A DNA stretch of 64,000 nt from Malaya genurostris (taxonomy: Eukaryota; Arthropoda; Insecta; Diptera; Culicidae). The position numbers and the translations under genes are program-made. Where the stretch lies: positions 146,057,964 to 146,121,963 of the forward strand of contig NC_080571.1 of the NCBI RefSeq assembly GCF_030247185.1. The letters are read 5' to 3'. Of this stretch, positions 10,701 to 20,979 are shown piece by piece. The notes under the pieces were generated by a model that saw only the letters and a program-made list of their open reading frames with translations, was not told the DNA's origin and made no database searches. Each line of letters starts with the position of its first letter. The first letter of the stretch is position 1.

Positions 10701-12592
10701 AATCCCAAATCTACAAACTGGGACCTCTATGAAGAGGGCTTGGCAACCAGATTTTACGGGTACCAACCAGCAATTGAAACCCTAATTGATTTGGAAAATG
10801 TTGTCGACGAGACAAACTCACTCATAGTTGCAGCATATGAAGAGGCTTGTCCACTTTGGATTGTGCGAGCTACTAGAGGAACTCCTTGGTGGAATGCTGA
10901 ACTTGCTAGACTAAGGAAACTATGCAGAAGAGCTTGGAACCATCGACGCAGAGATGGGTCGGAGGCATTCGTGTCGGCTCGAAGGGCTTACAAAAATGCT
11001 CTTCGATCGTCTGAGCGAAGTGGTTGGAAAAGCCTCTGCACGAATGTCTCTAGTCTCAACGAGGCTAGTAGATTAAATAAGTTACTTTCGAAGTCTAAGG
11101 ACTTTAATGTCAGTTTCTTAAGAACTTCAGATGGTGAACACTTGTCTGATGAAGGTGATGTACTTCACTATCTTTGTAACACTCACTTTCCAGGTTGTAT
11201 GGATCCATCACCGACAGCTCTTCCCGAGAGTTTTTCAGGTAGTTACGATTCTTGGGCCCTTGCTCGAAGCGTTGTGACGATTGAATCGGTCAAATGGGCA
11301 GTTGAGAGTTTTGCTCCGTACAAGTCTCCTGGAAAGGATAGAGTTTTCCCAGTGTTACTGCAGAAAGAGTATGAACATTTCAAACATGTTTTGAAGAAAA
11401 TACTTACTTTTAGTCTTGCGACAGGATATATTCCAAGAGCCTGGCAGGAAATAATTGTCAAATTCATTCCCAAAGGCGGTCGCGACACCTATGAGGAAGC
11501 GAAGAGTTTCAGGCCTATCAGTCTTAGCTCATTTCTTCTTAAAACAGTGGAACGCATAGTCGATCACTATATCAGGAATGTTAGTCTGGGCGTGCATCCG
11601 CTACATGGAATGCAACATGCTTACCAGCGTGGAAAGTCCACTACAACCCTGTTACATGATGTTGTGTACAACATTGAAAAAGCTTTCTCAAAAAAGCAAT
11701 CTTGCTTGGGAGTTTTCCTAGATATTGAAGGTGCCTTTGATAACGTGTCTTTCAATTCAATTCTGGAAGCAGCCCGTGGTCATGGCATACCTTCAAGTAT
11801 CACAAATTGGATACACGCAATGCTTAGCAATCGACTTCTTTGTTCATCGCTTCGGCAAGCAGAGATTAGAAAGCTGAGTGTCTGTGGGTGTCCTCAAGGT
11901 GGTGTACTATCCACACTTTTATGGAACCTAGTCGCTGATGATTTGTTAAAGAAACTCAATCACCTTGGATTTCCAAATTATGGTTTTGCCGACGATTATC
12001 ATATATTGATGACCGGTATAAGCATTAACACTCTCTTTGATTTAATGCAACAAGCCCTGCGATCTGTTGGTGTTGTCAGGTTGGATTATCTGTGAATCCA
12101 GGCAAAACATCAATGGTGATTTTCACTCATCGTAGGATAATCACAGGAGCTCGTCCGTTGCAGTTCTTTGGTTCAGAGGTCACTGTGGTCGATCAAGTTA
12201 AATACGTCGGGGTTATTCTTGACTCAAAACTGAATTGGTCTGCTCACATTGACTTCAGGATTAAAAGAGCTTGCATGGCTTTCGGCCAATGCGGACGAGC
12301 TTTTGGAAAATCATGGGGACTCAAACCCAGATATATTCATTGGATCTACACAACTATTGTTAGACTAATTTTAGCATATGGATGTCTTGTATGGTGGCAG
12401 AAAGGAGAAGTCGCAACAGTTCAGTCAAAGCTAAATCATCTCCAAAGGATGGTCCTAATGGCGATGACAGGAGCATTCACGACAACTCCTACTGCTGCTC
12501 TAGAGGCGCTACTGTGCATTAAACCATTACATGTGTTCCTAAAACAAGAAGCATTATCTTCTGCATACCGTCTTAAGGTTACTGGGCTTTGA
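10701..12592 (+). pseudogene. LOA-like ORF, reverse transcriptase domain
   Basis: The long frame runs to 12095 without a stop. A basic linker (TPWWNAELARLRKLCRRAW) precedes RT blocks FAPYKSPGKDRVFPVLLQ near 11310, FRPISLSSFLLKTVERIVD near 11510, motif A GVFLDIEGAFDNVSF near 11710, CPQGGVLS near 11890 and the catalytic FADD near 11985. The frame shifts at about 12077 into GLSVNPGKTSMVIFTHRR, followed by the thumb (VKYVGVILDSKLNW). An in-frame TGA at 12590 ends this piece. The catalytic residues are intact although the ORF is not. Confidence 0.87.
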
Positions 12593-13518
12593 AACAGTAA
12601 CCCATTAGATTATGCTACTAGCCACACTCGCTTGTGGCCTCAAATGGTTACGTGGGATGAGTATTTACTCGCTCCTAGTGACCTAACTATCACGTGCAGT
12701 TTTCCTTTCAAAACATTCAATGTGAGCTATCCTCTTCGTGAGGAATGGTTGTCTGGTTGTCTGGAACGACAACTTGATGAACACATAGTTTGTTATACGG
12801 TCGGTTCTCTGTTGAATGGTCGTGCTGGTGCTGGTGTCTACTGTCGTGAAATGAGGCTGGAAGAGTCTCATTCACTTGGTTTATACTGTACTGTGTTCCA
12901 AGCAGAAATCTACGCGATTCTGTGTGGAATTCAATCGGCACTTCAGCAGAGGATCTGTGGTAAACGAATTTATTTTTGTTCCGACAGTCAGGCAGCCTTA
13001 AAAGCACTCAGTTCGAATGACTCACGGTCGAATCTAGTGATCGCATGTCAAACTAAAATTGAAGACCTCAGCATTTCAAATGCTGTTTACTTCTTATGGG
13101 TACCCGGCCACTCTGGTATTACTGGAAATGAATGGGCTGATGAGTTGGCTAGAGCTGGTGCAACGAATGATTTCGTTGGTCCTGAACCAGCTTTACCACT
13201 TTCAACTAGTTGGATGAAGCACAAGATTTGTTCTTGGGCTGCATCCAAACATCATTTCTACCAGATTTAAATCTGAAAATGTCAAAGTGTCTACTGCATT
13301 TCTCCAAGCATCATTGCAGTATTCTGGTCAGAGTTATTAATATCAATTATCGCATGGCTACTATTCAACGTGCTGAGTATTATTCGTGTGATTTGTGTGA
13401 ATGCGACTACGGTACTTCATATCATCTGATATGTAACTGTCCCGCATTGACGCAGCTACGTATCCGGGTTTTTGGTTCTCCATACATGGTTGAGTCTGTG
13501 TATGCGGAGCTAAATTAA
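12593..13518 (+). pseudogene. LOA-like ORF, RNase H and C-terminal Cys/His motif
   Basis: This continues in the same frame after the TGA at 12590. RNase H degrades the RNA strand of the RNA-DNA hybrid. Blocks seen are YTVGSLLNGRAGAGVYC near 12794-12845, FQAEIYAIL near 12897, CSDSQAALKAL near 12980 and WVPGHSGITGNEWADELA near 13098-13150. The first catalytic Asp (normally YTDGS) is Val here. After a frameshift near 13250 the C-terminal motif CDLCECDYGTSYHLICNC appears near 13390-13440, ending at 13518. Confidence 0.85.
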
Positions 13519-14056
13519 AGGATATTCTCTCGTTTCTCACCCAATGTGGTAAGGAGCTATAGTCAGAAGGGTTCATCGTTTTTCTTGGAGTGAAAATAAT
13601 CCCTTCTGTATTCACCTTAAATAGGGTTTCGCAGATTGTTTGGCATCCTTTAGGGGGTACCGAATTTACTTCTGCTCGTACATACTGCGAATCGTTCTGC
13701 ATTCTTCCGGGAGTGCAGAATGGTGTCGCTTTTGTGAGATCTCTAAATCCTCTCGGGGGTTGGAGGTTTTATAAATAGCAGACTGTTCGGGACCTCGTAG
13801 AGGTTCAGAATTTACTCCTGCTTCCACTAAATGTGATCCTCAGCAGATTGTTCGAAATCTCTTAGGGGTGCAGAATTTACTTCTGCTTTTATGTGTTTTT
13901 ATGTCGTCAATTTTTCCCATCCTCCTTGTCCAACCCTTACCATTTCCTTTCAATCTTTCCCTCTGAAAATGATGCTAAAAACAAATTGATGGCAAGGCAC
14001 AAATCTCCAAATATCAAGGGGAACGTGCCATTTGAGCCAATTTGTTCTGATTCCTG
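13519..14056 (+). other. 3' UTR of the LOA-like element with degenerate repeats
   Basis: Loose repeats containing GCAGATTGTT and GGGGTGCAGAATTTACTTCTG-like words recur near 13630, 13670-13720, 13780 and 13850. The element ends without a poly(A) run, close to TGTTCTGATTCCTG. Confidence 0.6.
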
Positions 14057-14220
14057 ATGGTACAGGATGGGGCTGCTTATATGATGATAACCGTTCTTCG
14101 TTAATCCAAGATCTGTGTGGCAACTTCAATTTGACAATTCTAAACACGGGAGTAATGACACGGAACCCTAGATCGCCAGCACAACCAAGTGCGCTGGATT
14201 TATCCCTTTGCTCAACTTCG
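14057..14220. repeat. 164-bp direct repeat flanking the LOA-like insertion, right copy
   Basis: Second copy of 9320-9483; from here the I-element ORF2 reading resumes without loss. Confidence 0.9.
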
Positions 14221-15040
14221 CTACAGTTAGATTGCAAGTGGAAGGTAATCTGTGATCCTCACTATAGCGATCACTTGCCGATCATAGTTTCTATCACCAA
14301 CCGTGTAAGACCATCGAAAACAATCAATGTTTCGTACGATTTTACACGAAACATTGATTGGAAAAGTTGCGCTAGCTCGATGTCTGAGAAACTAGAAACA
14401 TCACAGGAGCTTCCTCCGGAGGAAGAGTATACATTTTTATTTAGCTTGATTCTTGACGCCGCAATTCAAGCTCAGACGAAACGAGTACCCAGCGCGCAAA
14501 CTAGTATGCGTTCTCCCAACCCATGGTGGGACAAAGAGTACTCAGAGCTGAAAACGAAAAAAGCTTCAGCCTTCATCTCGTCTAGAAGGAACGGAACCCC
14601 AAAGAATTATGGGAAATACGCGGCGGAAGAATTTCAAATGAAAAGTCTGATTAAAGCTAAGAAACGCGGCTACTGGCGAAGGTTTGTTGATGGATTAACG
14701 AGAGATACAGCAATGAGCACTCTTTGTAATACGGTCCGTCGCATGCGCAATCGAGATCACGCGAACGAAAGCGAGGAATATTCTAACCGCTGTATGTTTG
14801 ATTTTGCTAAGAAAGTATGTCCTGATTCTGTTCCGGAACAGAAGATATCCCGCGTCGCGACATTGATTACAAACGAAACACCGTTTTCGATGGTAGAGTT
14901 CTCACTTGCGCTCTTGTCGTGTAACAATAGAGCCCCGGGGTTAGACAGAATTAAATTCAACTTGTTGAAAAATCTGCCCGACTCTGCCAAAAGGCGCTTG
15001 TTGAATTAATTCAACAAGTTCCTCGAGGGTAATATTGTCC
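14057..15040 (+). pseudogene. I-clade ORF2, endonuclease end, linker and RT start
   Basis: This is one open frame from 14057 to 15009. It finishes the endonuclease (YSDHLPIIVSI near 14260, the catalytic SDH), then a basic linker (NPWWDKEYSELKTKKASAF near 14520) and the first RT block (NNRAPGLDRIKFNLLKNLP near 14925). A TAA at 15007-15009 interrupts, but the same frame continues with FNKFLEGNIVP to about 15040, where homology stops abruptly. The reading joins the part ending at 9483 through the duplicated segment. Confidence 0.87.
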
Positions 15041-15850
15041 CACGCTAATGCGCTATGGTCCGAAACGGGAAATTAGCGTGACAAAAATATTTTCACTATT
15101 AAATATTATTTTTTTGTAATTGGTGTTTTCACAAAAGTTGTTTGTAATCAAATAGCGCTCCTTTTAATGGAAAAGGTTACTAGGGTGGTCCTCATTTAGA
15201 TTGAAATCTTAAACCTAACTTTCTTAATTCTACTCAAAAATGATTTTGTTGTACTATAAAATTGTAGGAAATTTTATTTTGAGCAACTTTGCTGAAAAAA
15301 GGACCTCTCTAGCTTTTCATTTGATCGAGTTACATCAATTTTCCCGAATAAAAGTAGGGTGGCTCCTGAAAATTCACTTTCTTTGCTCTAATTTTTTTGT
15401 GAAACCTTCTACGGAAAAGTTCTCTTCAGAAGAGTTGTTGTACTAATCATTGCGCATAATTTTGTTCAATCAAGCTTTTTCATATGAGCTACCAGTAAAA
15501 CGTTATTATTATTTTTTCTTCAAAAACTAGTCAAGCTTCAAATATCAATATTCATTAGATTCCAGATCGATAAAAATGTATCTTGTACGGTTCCTGAAAG
15601 GTCATAATAGAAGTAAAAATTTAAGAGAAAATTGGAAGAGTGTTATTATTTTTACTTATTTAAATTATTTTTAAAAAATACATTGAAAAAACTCAAAAAC
15701 ATTGCATAACTCTTAAACCCGTTAACGTATCAACATACATTCTTCAGCAAAATAATAGCATCAAATCATTCTACAATTCTACAAATGTTCCATACATTGT
15801 CCTTTCGAGAAATGAGACATACAAAAACTACAGGCGAAAATAAGGTACCT
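15041..15850. other. Unrelated AT-rich DNA replacing most of the I-element RT
   Basis: About 800 bases with no coding sequence stand where RT motifs A to C should be. It starts with a short hairpin (CACGCTAAT near 15041 and ATTAGCGTG near 15073). I could not define inverted ends or a duplication, so this may be an insertion joined to a deletion. Confidence 0.6.
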
Positions 15851-17304
15851 GGAGATGTCACATTAGGTATCTGAAACGAAAATGCCTACAGAGAATCAAT
15901 TTCCTTCGTACAATAATCGGAACTTGGTGGGGCTCTCATCCAAGAGACCTGATCAGGTTGTACAAAACGACGATATTGTCAGTAATGGAATATGGATGTG
16001 TCTGTTTTCGCTCCGCTGAGAATATTCATTTCATTAAACTGGAAAGAATTCAGTATCGTTGTTTGCGTATTGCCTTGGGTTGCATGCAATCAACTCATAC
16101 GATGAGTCTTGAAGTGCTGGCGGGCGTCTTACCGTTGAAAAACGAATTCTGGGATCTCTCATATCGACTGCTAATCCGATGCGACATTTTGAATCCGACA
16201 GAAAATTTTTAATAGCTTGTCGAGCTTAGTTCACAAACCCGTTTTATGTCCTTGTATTTTGACTACATGGCTCAGAATATAAATCCTTCTTCGTTTGTTC
16301 CCAATCGTAATCATTTTGTGGATATTTCTAATGCTACTGTGTTTTTCGACACATCCATGAAAGAAGAAATTCGTGGAATCTCGGATCCTGTACGCCCTCA
16401 AGAGATCCCAACAATTTTTAATAATAAATTTAAAGAAGTCGACTGTAATAAAATGTTTTACACTGACGGATCATATCTAGATGGGTCCACTGGCTTCGGT
16501 ATATTAAATGTAAATTTCACCGCTACCCATAAATTCAGTGATCCAGCTTCAGTTTACGTCACAGAACTAGCTGCAATTCAGTATACCCTTGAGATCATTG
16601 ACACTCTGCCCACAGATCACTACTTCTTTGTATCGGACAGTCTCAGTTCCATTAAGGCTCTAAGTTCAGTGAATCATGGAGAGCACTCACCGTATTTCCT
16701 GGGGAAAATACGGGAACAGTTGAGTGCTCTATCTGCACAATCATACCCAAGGTAATCTGCTTGGGTCCCCTCACATTGTTCCATACGGGCCAATGAGAGG
16801 GCGGACTCGTTAGCCAAGTTGGGCGCACTAGAAGGTGATATCTATGAAAGACCAATCTGCTTCAATGAATTTTTCAGTTGCTGTCGTCAGAAAACTCTAG
16901 CCAGCTGGCAAAATACATGGAATAGCGGAACTCTGGGACGATGATTACACTCAATAATCCCACAGGTATCGACGAAAGCTTGGTTGCGGGGGTTAGACGT
17001 GAGCCGAGACTTTATTCGTGTAATGTCAAGGCCCATGTCTAATCATTATATGTTCAGCGCGCATCTCCGTCGTGTGGGGCTCGCTGAGAGTGGTGTCTGC
17101 GTTTACGGTGAGGGTTATCATGACATCGAGCATGTTGTTTGGACATGTGTCGAGTATTGTGATGTCAGGTCCCAACTCATAAGTTCCCTTCGGGCCCGAG
17201 GTATACCACCCTTCGTACCAGTCCGCGACGTCTTGGCAACTCGAAATCTTTTTTATATGACACTCATCTACTATTTCGTAAAATTTATCAATGCGCAAAT
17301 TTAG
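15851..17304 (+). pseudogene. I-clade ORF2, RT end, RNase H and C-terminus
   Basis: The end of the RT reads IIGTWWGSHPRDLIRLY near 15915-15965 and MEYGCVCFRSAENIHFIKLE near 15985. RNase H follows: FYTDGSYLDGSTGFGI near 16457 and FVSDSLSSIKAL near 16630 carry catalytic Asp residues. After a stop at 16753 (QSYPR then TAA) the last RNase H block VPSHCSIRANERADSLAKLGA continues near 16765. The C-terminus reads SRDFIRVMSRPMSNHYMFSAHLRR and ends at 17304. There are several stops and a frameshift. Confidence 0.87.
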
Positions 17305-17735
17305 TGCTCTCCCTATCTCTTTCTCGTCTACAGCTCTACCGCACTCTTCTTTACGTTGCTGGAAGTATGGCCTGTGTAAACGATGCTTCGGAGCATGCAC
17401 CTGCCTTGAACTGACTGAGTTGCTGGAAGCTCCAAAAAACGTCACACCAACAAAGCATCCCAATCCAGAATAATCTCTTCATTGCTACAAGCTGAAAAAC
17501 ATGAAGATTCATCGAACGCAAAATGTGTCTAAAAGATGTATGCCACAAACCAATGATGTATTCAAATTTCAATTCAATACTGTGTAGGTCTTACCCTCCC
17601 TATGTCCCCTTACTAACTCTAGCGGAGTATGCCGCCCCGTAATACGGCATCCCTTTCTCTTTCCCTAACAACAAGACAATCGGCCACGTTAAGCTAAAGC
17701 AAATGAGCCTAATAAAAATTTTATTTGAAAAAAAA
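17305..17735 (+). other. 3' UTR and A-rich end of the I-clade element
   Basis: Non-coding, ending in AATAAAAATTTTATTTGAAAAAAAA. AATAAA-like signals near 17710 fit a polyadenylated RNA template. The right 14-bp duplication follows. Confidence 0.75.
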
Positions 17736-17749
17736 AGTATTTCGAGATT
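17736..17749. repeat. 14-bp target-site duplication, right
   Basis: AGTATTTCGAGATT, matching 7038-7051. Confidence 0.85.
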
Positions 17750-18429
17750 CCAATCAAAATATTAAACTAAAATAGGTTGCATAAGTTGTAGCAAAATAAT
17801 AAATTACATTTACATAACTGACATCAGTTTGGTATTTTTTGCTGATTGATATGATTGCACACGATGCTAACATTTGTGTGTATGACATATCATACGGTGG
17901 AATAATGTCGTTTAAAAAAGATTTCTAACAGTGGTTTTGCGATTCCCATAATCTTCAACACATAATATGATGGAACATATGTTATCAGTTCGTTTAATTC
18001 AAATTTTGAAACCCCCGTGTTATAATGGGTGTGATAATAATAAATGTACAGAGCAAAAATGCAAATCCGGGCGAAAGTTGCTCGTGCAGGGCTTCTTATA
18101 TTGCGATGTGTTATACAATGACCAGTAATTTAAAACTAGGTCAAGTTAGTTTACGATGATTGTTCTTTTTGTTTGTCGACCATAACCAAAGTCAAAAACG
18201 TAGTTAATCACTGTTAAATAATGATAGGTAGTCGAGGGAAATTAATCTCATAATGATGGGGGATAGTGAAAACAAAACTATTAGAAGGGCACAGCGTGTT
18301 TGAAAAATTCCTGCATGTGTTAAAAATGACGCTCTTAAAAACATATAACAGAGGCTTTACAAAGATACAATAGTATAGAAATTAAATGAAGAACTACTAG
18401 TTTAAAAGATAAAGCGGCATAGCGAATTA
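17750..18429. other. AT-rich DNA before the Ty3/gypsy gag
   Basis: No reading frame recognised. This is where a 5' LTR and leader would lie, but no matching sequence was found beyond the integrase end at 27800-28370, so no LTR pair can be claimed. Confidence 0.4.
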
Positions 18430-18437
18430 AAGTCACA

Positions 18438-18952
18438 TTGACAATAACGAAAAAAAATAATATTAAAGGCGGTGGTGCCTATCGATTTGCGATGTTGGAT
18501 GCAATACAATGCATACCAGAATTTCATGGTTCAGTTAATGAACTGGAGCCATTTTTAAGTCGAATAAGTTATTTCGTTGAGCAAATCCCGCAAGGTGCGA
18601 ATGATAAACCAACACAATAAATGATGTGTTCCAAAATTTGAGAGATCAATTTGCAGTAAAAGTTTCAGAAGAAGAGATTCTTATCAGGATCGAAACTCTC
18701 CAACAAAAATATGGAGAATCTTTTGAAGAGTATGCAGAAAGAGCGCTATGAATAATGGAATTTATTGACGCTCAACAAGAGAATCAAGGCACGGAGGAAG
18801 TACAAAAATCCTTCGCAGAAAGAGCATTAACGATTCATTTTATAGCAGGATTATCGAATAAAAACTTGATGCAAATAGCAAAAAATTACAGGCACCTTAA
18901 GTTTCAAGAATTAATAAGATTCCTAAAAAGGAGACGAAAATCTATATATTAA
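18438..18952 (+). pseudogene. Ty3/gypsy A gag remnant
   Basis: Gag forms the particle. The first frame (18438-18620) includes DAIQCIPEFHGSVNELEPFL, a typical start of the retrotransposon gag capsid region. After a frame change the reading continues LRDQFAVKVSEEEILIRIET and YGESFEEYAERAL near 18710-18750, then FAERALTIHFIAGLSNKNL near 18816, ending at 18952. An in-frame stop lies near 18751. No zinc knuckle was seen. The residues YAERAL and FAERAL appear twice, suggesting a small internal duplication. Confidence 0.7.
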
Positions 18953-19086
18953 CAAATATTGAAAATCGGCTGCTATCTTACCATGCAATTGATAAACCAA
19001 AACTCTGTCCAAACAACAAATATAAATCTTATCCAGAGGGACAAATTGAAAATTCCCATAAATACAACCGAAATTTACACAACTAA

Positions 19087-20187
19087 TTGTATCGTAACGA
19101 CAGGTGCTTGATCGAAGATAGCAATTTTGATAGTAAACACTTAAAATATAATGCAAAACAACTGTGGGTAAACTGCATGACATACAGTAATAGCAACATA
19201 TTGCGAAGATATGATAATATCAGAAGCAGAAAGGTGCCAGATCAAAGAAGATATGGAGCATCTAGATATTCGAACGCAAATAATTTCAAGGAAAAACGTC
19301 CAGAAGGGATATGGGTTAAACTACATAACACAAAAGACTACGAATTTAGGACGTTATTGAGATCGGCAACCAGACCAAATAACGAAATTAGTTTCCTAGT
19401 AGACACAAGTGGCAACATGATAAGTAGACGAAACGCAAAGTACATGGGGGCATATATAATTAATGGATACGAAGTCATAGAATATTCTGGGGTAACAGGT
19501 ACTGTTAGGAAAGCATTAGGTACCGTAGAACTAAATTTCATCATCGCAGGAAGAATTTTCCAAACGAAGTTCAATGTAGTGGAAAATTTGACTCCAGGTG
19601 GTATTTTGGGAATGAGATTTATGAATAAGTATGTTCTTAGTATGCATAATGACCGAGGGTGGATATGCTTACGGAAAATACCTCTCACATTCGAACCAAA
19701 AACGGAATCGTATGAAACTCATTCGATACTGTTGCGAAAATAGCAGCAGAGGAAATAAACTATAAAGATAATTTATACATTGCAGGCTTTGATGGAACTC
19801 AATCACAGACTATTGGGTCAGTGAAAATCACGTTTATTATTGGAAAAACTCAATACAGAGTTAGGTTTTACATAGTAAAAGATTTATGTGTTCCTGGAAT
19901 CATTGGAGCAGAGTTTTAAAGATATATACATTTATGTCACTCAGAATTTCGAGTACATATCCCTAAGGGTACCAAACGAGTACATTAAAACAAAATATAT
20001 TCCAATATCGGAAAAAAATTTCAACAGAGCTGAGAATTATGGAATGCGTGCTGCAAATAACGATAAGGTCAACATTGAAATATCAAACCGCATGAATAAT
20101 GAAAGAAACAAAGTAGTTTGTGATTGTAAACAAAAGCAAAGATGTTGTCAAAAAGCGCAGCTAAATCCGACAACAATTGTTACATAA
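19087..20187 (+). pseudogene. Ty3/gypsy A protease region with two retropepsin-like segments
   Basis: The frame 19087-19743 ends in a segment like a retropepsin: FLVDTSGN near 19393 (usually DTGA/DSGA), a flap-like GVTGTVRKALGTVEL near 19489 and GGILGMRFM near 19600. In another frame at about 19715-19920 a second segment of the same kind follows: FDTVAKIA, then GFDGTQSQTIGSVKI and CVPGIIGAEF. Both share the G-x-G-T-...-hG-x-h flap and (G/P)GI(L/I)G ending. This looks like a tandem protease-like duplication, both with altered active-site triplets. Downstream frames to 20187 are degraded. Confidence 0.6.
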
Positions 20188-20979
20188 ATAAACCAACAAG
20201 TAGAGAGAGTACAATCAAGAAAAATATTGAAAATATTGTGGAGAATGACAAAAATGAATTAATCATCGTAAATGCTTAAGTATTCAAGCGCGGTATATCA
20301 AAGCATGATAAACATGAAACAAACCCAAAAGTGTATAAAAATGAAAACATTTCACAATGTCAGCCTCAGAACAACAATGAAATATACAACAACGACGATC
20401 GTTCAGATAGTAGGTTTCCCTTTTGTGGTCTAGCATTACTAATGAAAAAGAAGAAGATTTGTTAGTTAGATATTGCGACGAGGAAGATATATATTTACTT
20501 GATTTAGAATCAAATCAGGACCTGAGTTTAATGGAAAATAAAAGATACGGTTAAACAACTGCTCAGAACCGGACGGATAAAGTACTGGAAACATTGAATA
20601 CAGACCACTTGAAAAGAGAAAACTTTGTAGGCATAGAGAGAATTTTGGCATCATATAGTGATGTATTCTATCTGAAGGGGGATAAATTAACTATCACCGA
20701 TGCAACAGTACATGAAATTGAAACTACTTCAAACGTGCCTATCAATAAACGGCAATACAGAAGCCACTAAAAACACATTATTGAAGAAATTGAAGAAATG
20801 CGTAGGCAAGGTATCATAAGGCCTAGTAAGAGTCCGTGGAATGCACCAGTCTTGTGTGTTCCTAAGAAGGACGATGCATTTAGCAACAAGAAATACAGAA
20901 TTGTGGTTGATTTTAGGGCTCTAAATTTAGTAACAAAGCCATTCGTATACCCAATTCCACTAATCGACGAGATCTTAGA

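Larger units (their letters stand above)
9484..14056 (+). mobile_element. LOA-clade (Lian-like) non-LTR retrotransposon inside the I element
   Basis: The 4573-bp insert sits between the two 164-bp repeats. It has a 5' region without gene, an endonuclease-RT-RNase H ORF with a C-terminal Cys/His motif, and a 3' UTR. Presence of RNase H together with this endonuclease type (AQINLQHKRTA, LVQEPYF) points to the LOA clade, which includes Lian of Aedes aegypti; the naming is by recall, not comparison. A preceding ORF1 was not recognised. The ORF is broken in four places. Confidence 0.82.
7052..17735 (+). mobile_element. I-clade non-LTR retrotransposon, near full length, interrupted
   Basis: The element lies between 14-bp direct repeats and ends in an A-rich tail (AAAAATTTTATTTGAAAAAAAA). 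In order it carries a 5' UTR, a gag-like ORF1 with three zinc knuckles, an endonuclease, a remnant of the RT start, the RT end, RNase H and a 3' UTR: the I-clade order. Removing the LOA-like insertion and one copy of the duplication (4737 bases) leaves about 5.95 kb, a usual size for this clade. Most of the RT is missing, replaced by unrelated DNA at 15045-15850. Not active. Confidence 0.88.
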
